From NCBI GenBank assembly GCA_026119855.1, contig JAOWBW010000383.1, positions 1,488,001 through 1,552,000 of the forward strand: a stretch of DNA of 64,000 nucleotides. The letters are read 5' to 3'. Both the position numbers and the translations under genes were made by a program. Positions 10,243 through 22,140 of the stretch are shown here, one piece after another; position 1 is the first letter of the stretch; each line of letters opens with the position of its first letter. Under the pieces are notes generated by a model that searched no databases, had not been told where the DNA came from, and was given only the letters and a program-made list of their open reading frames with translations. The stretch is from Campanula takesimana. Its lineage: Eukaryota > Streptophyta > Magnoliopsida > Asterales > Campanulaceae.

Positions 10243-13200
10243 TCAACCCTCAAACAACCAGGGATACTTCCTCTCGATCTCCTCCCGAAGCTCCCAAGTC
10301 GATTCTTCTACATTATGATTCCTCCACATAACTCGAACAAGGGGAATACTCTTAGTTCGCAACTCTTGAATTTTTGAATCAATAACTTGGACCGGGTGCT
10401 CCTCGTAAGACATACTCGGTTCAATATCCTCGGGAACCTCGGACAAGACATGAGAAGGATCATACACATACTTCCGAAGCATCGAGACATGAAAAACATT
10501 ATGGATCTTGTCAAGAAAATGAGGTAACGCAAGACGATACGCTCTATCACCAACTCTACTCAAAATCTCGAATGGGCCAATGTACCTCGGTGCCAGCTTG
10601 CCTTTCTTCCCGTACCTTCGAATTCCCACTTTAGGTGAAACCTTCAAAAATACAAAGTCACCCGAATGAAACTCAAGATCTCGCCTCCGATGATCGGCAT
10701 AGCTTTTCTGTCTACTCTGAGCCGTACTCAAACGATCCCGAATAAGTTTAACTTCCTCAACTGACTTATTCACCATATCAATACCCCAAATTTTTGCTTC
10801 TCCCACTTCATCCCAACAAATTGGAGACCGACATTTCCTCCCATACAAAGCTTCATACGGGGCCATCCCAATACTTGACTGAAAACTGTTGTTATAGGCA
10901 AATTCCACGAGAGGTAAATGAGAATCCCAAGAATCTGAAAAATCAACTGAGCAAGCTCGCAACATATCCTCGAGAATCTGAATAGTCCTCTCTGACTGCC
11001 CATCTGTCTGGGGATGAAAAGCTGTACTGAACTTCAACTCTGAACCCAAAGCCTTCTGAAACGCTTGCCAAAACCGAGATGTAAATCTAGGGTCACGATC
11101 AGACACAATACTCACCGGGACACCATGAAATCTCACAATCTCATTTATATATAAGGTTGCAAGCCTCTCCATCGAGTAGCTAATCTCAATAGGTAGAAAA
11201 TGAGAAGACTTGGTCAATCTATCCACGACCACCCAAACTGCATCAAACCTTCTTCGAGTGCGAGGTAATCCCGTCACGAAATCCATGGTAACATGTTCCC
11301 ATTTCCATTCCGGAATCTCTAACGGTTGAAGTAACCCCGCAGGCCTTTGATGTTCAGCTTTCACTTGTTGACAAGTCAAACATTTAGATACATAATCCGC
11401 TATCTCTCTCTTCATATTATTCCACCAAAAGTGTTGCTTCAAATTCTGATACATTTTTGTGCTCCCGGGATGAATAGTATACCTCGACTTGTGGCCCTCA
11501 TCAAGAACTTGGCATTTAATCCCATCAACGCAAGGTACACATAATCGACCTCTGAAAGTTAACACTCCTTCAGAATTAAGAGAGAAATCCTCATATTTGC
11601 CATCTTCGATTTTATCCATGATTTTCACCAACTCCGGATCATCCTTCTGAGCCTCTTTTATTTGTTGAATCAAAACTGGTAATACTTGAATACTCGCAAA
11701 AATAGCCCCATGCTTTGACTCACAAGGATCCCAATCTCGAGCATCCTCTAACATCTTCCATTCACGCACCATCAATGAAGCCATAAAAGATTTCCGGCTA
11801 ATGGCATCAGCTACCACATTTGCTTTACCCGGGTGATAAGAGATAGTACAATCATAATCCTTCAATAGCTCCATCCATCTTCTTTGCCTGTTATTCAACT
11901 CTTTTTGGGAGAAAAGGTACTTCAAACTTTGATGATCGGTAAATATCTCAAATTTGGCTCCGTACAGATAGTGTTTCCACTTGTGCAACGCAAAGACAAT
12001 AGCCGCAAGCTCCATGTCATGGGTAGGATAATTCTGCTCGCTCGGAGTCAACTTTCTTGAAGCATACGCAATCACTCTTCCATTTTGCATTAACACACAC
12101 CCGAGGCCTTCTTTAGAAGCATCGCTATAAATTACCAAATCATCATTGCCATTAGGAAGCGCAAGGATAGGAGCTGTAGTCAACCTCTTCTTCAACTCTT
12201 CAAAGCTAACTTGACACTTGCCATCCCACACATACGGTACATTCTTTCGAGTCAACTGAGTCAACGGAGTAGCAATTTTAGAAAACCCCTCGATAAATCT
12301 TCTATAATACCCGGCTAGACCCAAGAAACTTCGAATCTCCGTAACCGATTCAGGCCTCTTCCAATTCACAATAGCTTCAATCTTGGAAGGATCTACGGAT
12401 ATTCCTCTATTGGAAACCACGTGCCCCAGAAAAGACACTTCCTCGAGCCAAAAAGCACACTTACTGAATTTCGCAAACAGTTGCTTCTCACGGAGAACAG
12501 ATAGAACCATTCGCAAGTGTTGCTCGTGCTCCTCCTTAGACTTGGAATACACAAGAATATCGTCAATAAATACAACCACGAAGGTGTCAAGATAAGGCTT
12601 GAAAACCCGATTCATCATATCCATGAAAACAGCCGGAGCATTAGTCAACCCGAAAGGCATAACAAGAAACTCGTAATGACCATACCTACTACGGAAAGCA
12701 GTCTTAGAAATATCCTCAGAACGGATCTTTAACTGATGGTACCCACTCCTCAAGTCAAGCTTCGAAAAGACGACTGACCCTTGGAGTTGATCAAACAAGT
12801 CATCAATGTGAGGTAGAGGATATTTATTCTTTACAGTTACCTGATTCAGCTTCCTGTAGTCGATGCACAGTCTCAAAGACCCATCTTTCTTCTTGACAAA
12901 CAATACAGGAGCTCCCCACGGCGATACACTAGGACGGATGAATCCCCGATCAAGTAACTCTTGCAATTGCACCTTCAATTCTTTCAGTTCAGCTGGAGCC
13001 ATTCTATAAGGTGCTTCAGATATAGGGGTAGTACCTGGAATCAAGTCAATACCAAACTCGATCTCTCTATCGGGAGGCATAGAATATTCAGAAGAAAACA
13101 CATCAGGAAACTCTTTAACCACATTCACATCTTCTACTTTAGGAGACTTTTTAGTAGTATCCAAAACACAAGCCAAATACCCCTCACAACCACGGTGCAA

Positions 13201-14727
13201 TAGTCTCTTAGCTTTCTCATACGAAATAATACGAATTCCCTTACCCAAAGAAGTTGCCTCAAAAGTAAACACAGGCACACTAGGGATAGAAAACGTAACC
13301 ACTTTCTTAAAACAATCAACAGAGGCATGATATTTACTTAACCAATCCATACCCAAAATAACATCAAAGTCTTGCAATGGCAAAATAACTAGATCAGCAA
13401 GTAAAACATGCTCACTAATATGCACATCACAATCACGCAACACTTTGTCAGCTATCAAACAATTTCCCATAGGAGTCGACACTTCTAGCACATAAGGCAA
13501 AGACTCAAAGGAAGAATGCAATCGAGATGCAAAAGACACAGAAACATATGAATGCGATGAGCCGGGGTCTATAAGTGCACGTGCCCTCAAACTGGACATA
13601 GAAATTATACCTCCAATTACGGTGGAAGCATCCGAAGCTTGTTGTTGATTGATTGCAAACACACGACCTTGAACCTTTGGTTTTCCCGAGGCATCCCTTT
13701 TCTGACCCTGAAACGATCCAACACCACTCCCCGATGGTTGACTCCCCAATCTCGGGCAATTTCTTTGAAAATGGCCAAGTTGTCCACAATTCAAACACTT
13801 TCCTTGTTTCTTCCAACACCGCTCCTCACTGTGTCCTTCCCTCTGACAATAATTACAAACCCTCTTGTTTTGACCCCCGGAGAAATTACCTTGATTTCTA
13901 ACACTGGGTTGCCCTTGTGGTTGTCCCCTAAATGGAATTGAAGTCCCTTGTCCTCCACGATTATCATTCCTTTGCGGTTGTGGTCTACCTTGCCTTCCAG
14001 CACTTGTTAATTCCACCTTCCTCTTGTGTTCTTCAATGTCATGCTCCACTTGATAAGCTCGATCAACTGCATCTTGAAACTCTTGTAGCTTGTGGGACAC
14101 CAATTGGGTTCGGATCACTGTTTTTAAACCCTTAACAAACCTTGTTGCTTTCCTCTCCTCTGTTGCAATCAAATGAGTACAATACCTCGATAGCTCCGTG
14201 AACTTAGCCGCATACTGAGCCACTGACATTGTATTCTGTTCCAAGCTAAGAAATTCCACTTCCTTCCGATCTTGATCCACCCTTGGAATAAAATGTTCCT
14301 TGAACTTCCTCAGAAAATTTGCCCAAGTATATGGTACATGAGCTTCATCCCAACTAGCCTTCAATGTTCTCCACCAGTACTCCGCAGCTCCACTCAACTT
14401 GTAGGTAGCAAATCTAACTCGATCTTCCTCAGTACATACTAAAACATCAAATATCTTTTCCATGGATTCAATCCATCTCTCAACTTTGGTCACATCTGGT
14501 TCACCATCATAGCCGGTTGGTTTCATCTTCAAAAACTGTTCTAGACCATACCTCGGAGGTGCATGCTCTCCTCCTTGCCTCTGATCATGGATGGTTTTCA
14601 TTGCAGCCTCGAACATCCCTTGGAACATAGCTCGAGCCTCTTCCCTTACATTACCCTGGCCTGCAGTACCGGACTGTTCACCCTCAGTTCCAACCATTTT
14701 TACTGAGTACCTGCATAAAACACTCAA
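10243..14727 (-). CDS. Gag-pol polyprotein of the chromovirus
   Basis: One uninterrupted ORF of 1,494 residues. Order: gag capsid region (about 65-200), two CX2CX4HX4C zinc knuckles (about 290-330), aspartic protease with a DPGSSHSYV active-site-like motif, reverse transcriptase ([27 protein letters not shown]), RNase H ([11 protein letters not shown]), integrase with its HHCC zinc region and D,D,E core (DFVTGLP, SDRDPRF), and a C-terminal chromodomain-like segment ending [11 protein letters not shown] second in-frame Met (MVGTEGEQ, 14697) is the more usual start for this group. No stop or frameshift, unlike every other retroelement in the window. The protease has DPG rather than the common DSG. 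Confidence 0.96.
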   Translation of the reverse strand: MSVLCRYSVKMVGTEGEQSGTAGQGNVREEARAMFQGMFEAAMKTIHDQRQGGEHAPPRYGLEQFLKMKPTGYDGEPDVTKVERWIESMEKIFDVLVCTEEDRVRFATYKLSGAAEYWWRTLKASWDEAHVPYTWANFLRKFKEHFIPRVDQDRKEVEFLSLEQNTMSVAQYAAKFTELSRYCTHLIATEERKATRFVKGLKTVIRTQLVSHKLQEFQDAVDRAYQVEHDIEEHKRKVELTSAGRQGRPQPQRNDNRGGQGTSIPFRGQPQGQPSVRNQGNFSGGQNKRVCNYCQREGHSEERCWKKQGKCLNCGQLGHFQRNCPRLGSQPSGSGVGSFQGQKRDASGKPKVQGRVFAINQQQASDASTVIGGIISMSSLRARALIDPGSSHSYVSVSFASRLHSSFESLPYVLEVSTPMGNCLIADKVLRDCDVHISEHVLLADLVILPLQDFDVILGMDWLSKYHASVDCFKKVVTFSIPSVPVFTFEATSLGKGIRIISYEKAKRLLHRGCEGYLACVLDTTKKSPKVEDVNVVKEFPDVFSSEYSMPPDREIEFGIDLIPGTTPISEAPYRMAPAELKELKVQLQELLDRGFIRPSVSPWGAPVLFVKKKDGSLRLCIDYRKLNQVTVKNKYPLPHIDDLFDQLQGSVVFSKLDLRSGYHQLKIRSEDISKTAFRSRYGHYEFLVMPFGLTNAPAVFMDMMNRVFKPYLDTFVVVFIDDILVYSKSKEEHEQHLRMVLSVLREKQLFAKFSKCAFWLEEVSFLGHVVSNRGISVDPSKIEAIVNWKRPESVTEIRSFLGLAGYYRRFIEGFSKIATPLTQLTRKNVPYVWDGKCQVSFEELKKRLTTAPILALPNGNDDLVIYSDASKEGLGCVLMQNGRVIAYASRKLTPSEQNYPTHDMELAAIVFALHKWKHYLYGAKFEIFTDHQSLKYLFSQKELNNRQRRWMELLKDYDCTISYHPGKANVVADAISRKSFMASLMVREWKMLEDARDWDPCESKHGAIFASIQVLPVLIQQIKEAQKDDPELVKIMDKIEDGKYEDFSLNSEGVLTFRGRLCVPCVDGIKCQVLDEGHKSRYTIHPGSTKMYQNLKQHFWWNNMKREIADYVSKCLTCQQVKAEHQRPAGLLQPLEIPEWKWEHVTMDFVTGLPRTRRRFDAVWVVVDRLTKSSHFLPIEISYSMERLATLYINEIVRFHGVPVSIVSDRDPRFTSRFWQAFQKALGSELKFSTAFHPQTDGQSERTIQILEDMLRACSVDFSDSWDSHLPLVEFAYNNSFQSSIGMAPYEALYGRKCRSPICWDEVGEAKIWGIDMVNKSVEEVKLIRDRLSTAQSRQKSYADHRRRDLEFHSGDFVFLKVSPKVGIRRYGKKGKLAPRYIGPFEILSRVGDRAYRLALPHFLDKIHNVFHVSMLRKYVYDPSHVLSEVPEDIEPSMSYEEHPVQVIDSKIQELRTKSIPLVRVMWRNHNVEESTWELREEIERKYPWLFEG

Positions 14728-14791
14728 CGTTACTCACTCCATACTCAACTACCCTCTTAGGTCACTTAGTCATTCTAGACCATCTACAACC

Positions 14792-14805
14792 TGGCTCTGA
14801 TACCA
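14792..14805 (-). other. Primer binding site, tRNA-iMet type
   Basis: Two bases inside the 5' LTR the minus strand reads TGGTATCAGAGCCA, the standard plant initiator-tRNA-Met primer site for minus-strand DNA synthesis. Confidence 0.9.
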
Positions 14806-14807
14806 AC

Positions 14808-17100
14808 TGTCGCGCCCCGACCCGTGGTCCTACTTGGCCCCACGTCCGGGACACGCACGGAAGACGTCATAAAACATTTTTAAGAAAATTTTTCGAAATA
14901 TACTTTCATAAAAAGGTCTTTCATAACTAAACAACATTTACTAAACGTGACTACTAGTCACAAAACAACTTTCACAAACACGTTCTAAGCCACTTGGCTA
15001 CACACTTCACTTACTTACTTACTTACAACACGAACATCTACCAAAAGAGTTGATACAAACCAAGTCACAGGTACACTACCCAAAAAGGTATTACATTTAC
15101 ATAATGTATCCTTTACTTATACAAACTTTCCCAAAATGTCTTACCCAAAGATCTCCTCGACGTCCTCCCTGTGTGTGTGAACTATCCCCTGGGCTCCTTC
15201 TTATCTAAAACGGTAAACAAATAAAGGGTGAGAATAAATCTCAGTAAGTTACTAAGATGCAACTACATTACATGCTAATATGAAGATCATGAAGAAACAA
15301 TATTAACAATTAAGCGTATAACACATAGCACATAATATGAGAGGCTCCCTATCGCCAACCGTCCCATACCGGTTGGAAATAACGACCAACTCATCATGCA
15401 ACACATAAAGCGGAAATGAACACTCATACGTGGATACTGAGCCAAGGTTCTCAAACCAAACGATAGCCATCTGAGAGGCTTCAACTGAGCAGCATCGAAG
15501 AGCTGAAACGGGTTCCGGAACCAAACAACAACAACAACAACGGGGGGAAAATGACACAAAGTCATAACCCAAAGTGCCCAACCTTTGGCCTAAGGAAGGG
15601 GTTAAAAATGGGAAACCAATGATAGGAGCCTTATAATGTACTTGGCTCGGAGACCATTATAATCCCTATCACTGCCCAACACACACAAAAGTACCAGCTG
15701 GACTTTAGACACAACCGAAGCAAAGAAAACTTGCTTAAACAACAAACGGGGTATGATTCCAAAGTAGGGAACCACACAAGCTCATCTTAGAGAAGTAAAC
15801 ACATTTTCATAATAATATGCACCATATTGACATTAAGTCATCACACAACCATTCAAACCATCACATTAATTCAAACTTGATCACACAAGACCAACTCTAT
15901 CATAATGAACCATGGATACTCATTTTGGTACTAATCACCTACTGGATTTACGTGCTATAAAAATCAAAACCCCACTCAATAACCAACCCATCGTGTAGTA
16001 CTCGAGAAGAGCTTTCCAACGATAGTTTACACGACTAAAACGGAGTCCGGATGAAGAAGTTATGACCTCCGGAAGATTTTACGTAAAAATACACAAGTTC
16101 AGACTTTGGGCCCTTACACGACTCGTGTACCACTACACGACTCGTGTAAGAACTTTTACACAAGTCGTGTAACAGTACACGACTCGTGTAGAAAAACACC
16201 CCTTCAGAATCTCCCCTTACACGACTCGTGTACCCCTACACGAGTCGTGTAATCAGCCCAGATTTCACATTTTGGCTGAAAACACTATACTCCTTCCAAC
16301 TTACCAACCCAAAATACTAACAATTTCACCACTCCTCATTTTCAACCTTCACAAAGGCTACAAATTCAGCCCCTAAGCACAATATGAACACCAATCTCTA
16401 TAGCCTTCCTAGCATTAACAAGCTATGTACAAGTTCTTACTACTCCCTCTGTCCCAAATTTACAAGTATATTAAAAGTATACTAAAACATCATTTTATAA
16501 CATATAAAGCATATAAAACATGTTTATGACCATTTTAACATTTAAAGGGGGAATAGTAACTTACCTATTTTCCGGAAAAGATGTCAAGAAAAATAAGATT
16601 GATCGGTAGATGTACTCTATTCAACACCCTGAACATTTATATATTTTTAGATTTGGAAATGGAGTAGTAAATTAAAATAGGGAAAATAAAGATGAATAAC
16701 CCTTACCTAGCTTCTTCCTCTTCTACTTCAATGGAGGTTCTCTGGGAAGTGATTTGGGAAAGAAAAGGGTGGTATGCTAACTAAGGGGAGGGAGGGAGAT
16801 GAGGTTAACATAACTAAAGATCTTTCCCAATTCTAAAATTAAATCACTCAATTTCCATTTCCAACACTTAAACCCCTCAAGTCTAACTTTCACTAAAGCC
16901 CCCATATAATTCCACTAACTCAACTAACTCCCCAAATAAACTTTACTACTAATATTTTAACTAACACAAATAATCAATTAAAATGTGCAAATTCATATAA
17001 GATGATGCAACACATAAAATGCACATAAAATTTTAAATTAAAATTTATCAAAATATAAAATAAATATTAAAATAAATAAACGGATTTCGGGGTCGTTACA
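14808..17100 (-). repeat. 5' LTR of the chromovirus
   Basis: 2,293 bp, one base shorter than its partner and otherwise apparently identical, including the MITE-like insert (about 16441-16668) and the palindrome cluster (16115-16251). Transcription from it would run toward 7900, in the same direction as the GLR gene. Confidence 0.95.
16115..16251. repeat. Six 15-bp palindromic words in the 5' LTR
   Basis: The same three pairs as in the other LTR, with pitch 19 bp inside each pair. Confidence 0.95.
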
Positions 17101-17393
17101 ATTATGACTTCCCTCAGATAGACCTTTCTGGAAGTCATCAAGATTCTTGTAAGGCCTTAGCCTGCTGGCTTCAAAACCCATCTTCTTCAAGTAATCAACG
17201 ATAAAAGAGCCTTCAACGTACCCTACATAGTGGTCGTTCTTGATAAGCTCTTCCAACTTCGTGATGGTTGGTTGAAGCCTTTGCACTGTTAATCTTGAAG
17301 ATAAGCTTGCTGTGTAAGTTGAGCTTAGAATAAGCACCACGAATACCCACATCACCTCAACCAACTTCGTAAAGTTGCTCACAATTCTTTCTC
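17101..17393 (-). CDS. GLR exon 4, upstream part (M3, start of S2)
   Basis: Follows a TGTAG acceptor at 17394. It encodes M3 (VEVMWVFVVLILSSTYTASL) and the first part of S2 up to SEGSHN. At 17100/17101 it meets the LTR of the Ty3/gypsy element. The last five bases (ATTAT on the plus strand, 17101-17105) are the target duplication. Confidence 0.93.
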
Positions 17394-17519
17394 CTACACA
17401 AACCAAGTTCACTCACATGTTACTAGGGATCAGATTAAGTATGTACCTTTATTTACCAGAACCCTTTCAAAGATTTTAGAACAAGTACTGAAAACGACAG
17501 AGAGATAGCAATACTCAAC

Positions 17520-17832
17520 TCTGAGCAAAGACTAGTGTTAAGAGTGGGAACCAGAGGATCAAGCCAAGATGTTCGGGAGGTGAGCCTCTAAATTCAGGGT
17601 TTATCCTGTGTTCAATAAACCAAAACACAATGCCCGTAAATATAAAGAATGCAATGGCCACTAGCCACAGATCACGATCAAGGGGCTTCAAGAAGGCCCA
17701 TCTGGTATTCATATCCTCAGATTTTATTGGCGTGATCAACACTATTCCTCCTTCTTCAAACGGCAAAGTGAAATCGACATACAATGATCTGTTGGCAGTG
17801 ATAACTGTGTCCCCTACCACAGCATCAAAATT
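17520..17832 (-). CDS. GLR exon 3 (S1 end, M1, pore)
   Basis: Starts after an ACCAG acceptor with NFDAVVGD and carries ITANRSLYVDFTLPF, membrane segment M1 (WLVAIAFFIFTGIVFWF) and the re-entrant pore loop (LGLILWFPLLTLVFAQ). The donor is A|GTTGAG after 17520, a phase-1 split whose Arg codon is completed by exon 4 to give AQRE, as in the family. Confidence 0.92.
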
Positions 17833-17889
17833 CTGGTTTGACGACAGAAAAAACATTTATCACTTGTAAGTAAAATGTTAAGACTGAAA

Positions 17890-17929
17890 TTATGTGTTGG
17901 GGTCATTGGGTAGAATACCCCCAACACAT
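17890..17929 (-). other. Perfect 12-bp hairpin in GLR intron 2
   Basis: TATGTGTTGGGG (17890-17901) and CCCCAACACATA (17918-17929) form a perfect 12-bp stem with a 16-nt loop, inside a 139-bp intron (17833-17971). Confidence 0.7.
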
Positions 17930-17971
17930 AGTTCTAAATTAGGTAAATAAACTTATTGAAGTTTAGCAAAC

Positions 17972-19266
17972 CTGAAGAAAAACTTCATATACTAAGTCGT
18001 TGTAGTTTTCTTTACTTGAACTGTTTCCAAAGGGAATATATTCGTATGGCACCGCATATGGCAATTTTTTCATGACAGAATCAAATATATCTATAATGTA
18101 TCCACTCACTTTAGTTGCATTGGTTTGGGGATCTCTTTCCACTTTTATGAATTCTACATTCCCTTCATGTCCGTAAACTCCAATTTTGAGCTTTTCACCA
18201 CTTGATGGGTTTTCCCATCCCTTTGGTGCATTTGTTGATCCTCCTGGCCATATGATACTCCCAAGACGATTCTTTGAAATGTTCATGTTGGGTGGACTTC
18301 CGATATAAGGTCTCCAAATTCCTACCTCTCTTTCCCCTTTCCCAACTACGTTTAGTATCTGAAATGAAGATTGCTTTAAGTGCCCATCAACAAGATGGAA
18401 CTCACCACTATACCCTTTAAACGTTGTCTCGGACACCGCTTTGAGAAGTTTTGGACCTGTTTTAGAAACCGGTAAATAAAATAGATCAGTCTGATTAGCA
18501 TCATTAATAGCAAATGACTCTTTTGATCCTATTGTCTCTGCAGCCAGGGCTACTGCCCAAAGAGTGTCATATGCCCATAGACCAAGAATGCCTAGCTCTG
18601 CTTGTCTGATGTCAGGATTATTCTGTAGAAACTCTCTTTTCCACCTACTAGCAAAAAGTTCATTTTTTTCTGACTTTGGTATTAGAGGCCTTACACCCAA
18701 CACACCTTGCATGGCTTCCACAACATGAGGATCCATCATGTAAAGTAGATCAGTTAGCCCACTGGTGATGATCCACGCATATCCCTTGCTCATTAATCCT
18801 TGTTCCTTTGCATTCAGAAAGAGCCGTCTTGCTAGAGAGTGTGACATGTGCACTATAAATACCCTTGTCTGCATTGTCATTAATTTGTACAACTCTTTTG
18901 CCAGTAAATCATCACTCGCTGAAAGAGGGATGATACTTCTATATGGAACTTGGACATCAATCTTCTGAAGTGCGTTGGTCAGATATGGAATGACTCCATT
19001 ACCGTAATCTGTGTCTTCATATATGAGGACAACTTGCCTCCAATGGAAGTTTTTGATTATGGCGACAACTGCGCCAACTTGATTTTCATCACTTTGCGCT
19101 GTTTGAACAAAATAAGGAGTTCGATGATGAAGACCAGGGCTTGTTGCAGAAAAAGAAATGATTGGGGTATGTGATCTGTCTCCAAGATTCATCAGAAACG
19201 TGGCTTCTGCTGACTTTTGTGGACCAATTATTGCATCGACCCTCACATCGTGTAGTAAATGGAGAG
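17972..19266 (-). CDS. GLR exon 2 (ligand domain and S1)
   Basis: The acceptor is AACAG ending at 19267; the donor is CAG|GTTTGC with the exon end at 17972. The exon encodes most of the periplasmic-binding-like ligand domain (IGPQKSAEATF, SFSATSPGL, YEDTDYGNGVIPYL) and the start of S1 (KLKIGVYG, FDSVMKKLPYAVPYEY). Exons 1 and 2 together give 524 whole codons. Confidence 0.93.
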
Positions 19267-19537
19267 CTGTTTTTCAACAAAAAGGAACGTCATATATGAA
19301 AAAGTTACTGACTCGTTGACCAAATCTATCTAATGTCTATTACACACACGATTTATCTTGAAAATAATGCATATGTATTTAAAATAATGCATATGTATAA
19401 TCAAGTAAAGCTTTATACTTAAAAAGTTTGAAGTGTGAAAGACGGTTTTTTTTTTAGATGGGGGAAGGATGTAGGAATAAAGGCATTATTAAATGTTCGA
19501 ATGATTAAAATTTTTTTGGAGTAGCACTGCTGCATAC

Positions 19538-19814
19538 CTGAAGCACCTGCATCAATGACATTCCCCTTAGAGTCCTTAACGTAGAAAACAAGCCGCGTGG
19601 TGAAGTTGCTATGAAGTGAGTAGAAATCAGAAAGGGCCATGGACAAACTGCTCATTCCTATACGACCTGCCAGGGAATCCATATCAACAACCACACCCAC
19701 TCTATACACGTGATATGTGCCATTGGCATCCCTACTTGATAACCGTGTTAAGGGAACGACTCCCTCTAAACCAAGGAGTAGTATAATAAGTGACAGTGAA
19801 ATTACTAATCTCAT
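19538..19814 (-). CDS. GLR exon 1 (signal peptide, start of ligand domain)
   Basis: Begins at the ATG on 19812-19814, followed by a hydrophobic stretch (MRLVISLSLIILLLGLEG) typical of a secretory signal peptide, then the start of the amino-terminal domain (YRVGVVVDM). It ends before a GTATGC donor at 19537. It contributes 92 codons plus one base. The start is supported by the signal peptide and a TATA-like box about 45 bases upstream. Confidence 0.9.
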
Positions 19815-19854
19815 TTTCTTGGATGTGTTTGGGACTAGTCAGAAGAATGTCTGC

Positions 19855-19865
19855 ATTATATAAAC
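19855..19865 (-). promoter_or_regulatory. Probable TATA box of the GLR gene
   Basis: On the minus strand the sequence reads GTTTATATAAT, about 45 bases upstream of the ATG at 19814, implying a short leader. It is the only good TATA match close upstream. Confidence 0.5.
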
Positions 19866-20939
19866 ATCATGGGAGGATACAGACAGACGAAGCAGCTCCT
19901 CCTCTGTATTGGGATTTATCGAAGTTGTGTGGCTCCATTGGAATTTTCATGTTGCACAGGTACTATGTTCAACATTGTCTACATTTTTTATTTTAATTTT
20001 CCTTTATTGTCCATTAGTTTGTGGATTTTGCTTTGCCGTAACAGAATCACTGAAATGAGGTTAAAACAAATACTTTTATGTGCATATTTGTGTAGTTTAA
20101 GATGATTCTTGTTTCCCCTTATTTCGATTGCTCGATAAGGAGTTTTTTTTTTTAAAAAAAATTTCATCATATAAAATTGCAATTGCAGGCTGTGGGATTT
20201 TCTTGTGGTTTTCGTCCAACTGTTTGGTGCAGAATTCTTTAAAACTAGCTCGTTGTTCATGTAAGTTAAAAAAAAGTTGCTCACTTTGTCTTAAAATAAA
20301 TGGGTGAATTTTTTTTCAAATTTAATCTTGATCAATAACAAATTTGGGAAATTTTCTGAACATTTATTTTGGGACGGAGGTAGTAGTAATTTTTAAGCTA
20401 AGAACGACATGATTATACTACATCCATCCGAATTGATCATGTAAACTGTTATTATTGAAGTTTTTGTGAAACTAGGAAGTGTAGAGAAATCACGAAAACA
20501 ATCCGAGGAATGGATGTTTGATAAGATGTATGGAGACACTGATTACACATCCATAATTAAGCAGCGGAATAATGTAGAAACAAAAATTTGAAGCGTTTAC
20601 TGCTCTTGCCCCAGCAAACAAGCCTTGCGGCTACAAATGATTTCACAGTTTACAAAATAGAAACAAATAGTGAAACTGAGAAATATGTAAATACTATCAA
20701 AAGATTTGAATCAAAGGCAATCAGAAGAGCCTATGCTTCTATATATAATAGCTAAACAGTCACTACAGATTAGGTAGAAGAACAAGAAAGATCTTGAGCA
20801 CGAAACTCTATGAATCTAGATTCCAACGCACTTTTTTTTTTTTTTTTTTGTGAGATCTTGCAAGATAAAAATACGATCCTACAATCTAGGGATTAGATAA
20901 TCATGTTTAGAGTCCATATTTGTAGGACTCTTATCTACC
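19866..20939. other. GLR upstream region and degenerate repeats
   Basis: No gene seen. A degenerate MITE remnant with GGGACGGAGGTAGTA as right end lies at about 20281-20387. At about 20800 the words CTCTATGAATCTAGATTCCAACG resemble a segment near 34051, a motif type I associate with old gypsy LTRs. Poly(T) at 20830-20850. Confidence 0.4.
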
Positions 20940-20941
20940 TA

Positions 20942-21198
20942 CTCCCTCCGTCCCAGCTCACTTGAGATTTTTTGACCAAAACTGGTCAACTTAAGGTCGG
21001 TTAGACCAACACTTTATATAAATATTTATGTTCCAATTTTTTTTTTTTAAATTGTTATTGAGAGGATTTTTAATGGTGATCATTTTACATTTTTTTAATT
21101 TTTATTTGGATCATAAATATTTCTATAAAGTGTTGGTCAAACCGACTAAGTTGACCAGTTTTGATCAAAAAGTTTAAAGTGAGCTGGGACAGAGGGAG
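20942..21198. mobile_element. Stowaway MITE with long TIRs
   Basis: CTCCCTCCGTCCCAGCTCAC on the left pairs with its complement on the right. The inverted match extends over about 85 bases (AAACTGGTCAACTTAAG, AACACTTTATA). TA target duplication at 20940-20941 and 21199-21200. 257 bp, no ORF. Confidence 0.88.
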
Positions 21199-21573
21199 TA
21201 TATTTTAGCTAGAAATCCCAATTTAATAGTGCATTCACTACACACAAATAAATTCTAATATAACAAAAAGACTACAATCCAATAAAATCTAAATCCAACA
21301 GAACCGTGAACCATGGGTAGTTCTATTTGGACTCATGCTCGTTCAATCTCCCTTCAATTTGATATTTGGGGCAACTACCATTTAGTCCCTCATTCTAATC
21401 AAAATTACCACCTAGTCCAAGGAATTTTCAATATTACCACCTAGTCCAAGGGTTACTAAAAAGACACTCATACCCTTAATAAATAATGAAAAATTACATT
21501 AATGCCACTCCATCCATCATTTCACTTTCTCTCTTCAACCACCATGACCACCTTTGACCACCCATCCCAACCA

Positions 21574-22015
21574 CCTCCGGCGACCACCTCCGGCCACCAC
21601 TTTCCGGCGAATTTTTCCGGCCACCCTTTTCCGGCGACCTTTTTCCGGCGGCCACCATTTTCCGTTGAACTTTTTCCGGCCATCATTTTCCGGTGACCTT
21701 TTCCGGCGACCACCATTTTCCGACGACCACCATTTTCGGGCACCATTTCGGCGACCACCTCCGGCCACCTTTTCCCGTCGACCACCTCCGGTCACCTTTT
21801 CCGGCGACCACCTCCGATCGCCTTTTCCGGCGACCACCTCCGGCCACCTTTTTCCGTCGATCACCTCCGGGCACCTTTTTCCGGCCACCTCCGGCGGCCA
21901 TTTTTCGGCGACTACTTCCGGCCACCGTTTTCCGGCGACCATCTCTGGCCACCTTTTCCGGTGACCATTTTCCGGTGATCACCTCTGACGACCATTTTCC
22001 ATTGTCCATTTTATT
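21574..22015. repeat. Degenerate CCGGCGACCACC array (left)
   Basis: Many imperfect copies of TTTTCCGGCGACCACCTCCGG-like units of about 15-30 bp. The complementary words (GGGTCGCCGGAGG) recur at about 24560-24650 near the other end. Open frames on both strands encode simple RRPP/GDHH-like repeats and are array artefacts. Confidence 0.8.
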
Positions 22016-22140
22016 TTTTTGAAAAAAAAAATCATTCTTTATTTAAAAAACAACTACACATTTTCTACAAGAACAAATTAAAAGCTCTTAGCAACAAATT
22101 CACATTTTTTTAAAAAATAATAATTTTTTTCAAGAACAAA

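Larger units (their letters stand above)
7900..17100 (-). mobile_element. Ty3/gypsy chromovirus (Tekay/Del-like), complete, young
   Basis: A full-length 9,201-bp element with LTRs at 7900-10193 and 14808-17100 and a 5-bp target duplication ATTAT (7895-7899, 17101-17105). On its coding (minus) strand it runs 5' LTR, tRNA-iMet primer site, one gag-pol ORF, polypurine tract, 3' LTR. By eye the LTRs differ by one base in a G run (near 8692 against 15600). With no substitution seen in about 2.29 kb, the insertion is tens of thousands of years old or less at commonly used plant rates. It lies in the same orientation as the host GLR gene. A C-terminal chromodomain-like region and long LTRs point to Tekay/Del. 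With all visible parts intact it may still be mobile. Confidence 0.95.
7111..19814 (-). pseudogene. Glutamate receptor-like channel gene, split by a retrotransposon
   Basis: Plant GLRs are ligand-gated cation channels of the plasma and internal membranes. Five exons (19538-19814, 17972-19266, 17520-17832, 17101-17393 plus 7781-7899, 7111-7479) with GT-AG introns give 2,661 coding bases, 886 residues, once the insert and one TSD copy are ignored. Visible in order: signal peptide (about 1-22), amino-terminal ligand domain, S1 lobe with ITANRS (Arg about 539), M1 (about 579-598), pore loop (about 613-625), M3 with STYTASL (about 641-661), S2 lobe, and M4 (about 820-841). The length is normal for the family. 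A Ty3/gypsy element lies in the S2 part of exon 4 after residue 726. Reading into the LTR adds 20 residues and stops at 17038, so the rest of S2 and M4 is lost. The frame on both sides is intact, so the break is recent. The clade and member number cannot be told. Confidence 0.93.

Noticed and set aside
11347..14135. Plus-strand ORFs of about 65-100 codons
   Set aside because: Shadows of the intact chromovirus gag-pol on the minus strand.
17515..17519. Reading GLR exon 3 straight on to the stop at 17515
   Set aside because: A GT donor after 17520 and an AG acceptor at 17394 join in phase to give the family motif AQRE; reading on would end the protein before M3.
21535..22022. Overlapping ORFs on both strands rich in RRPP or GGRRK
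   Set aside because: Product of the CCGGCGACC array and open in several frames at once.
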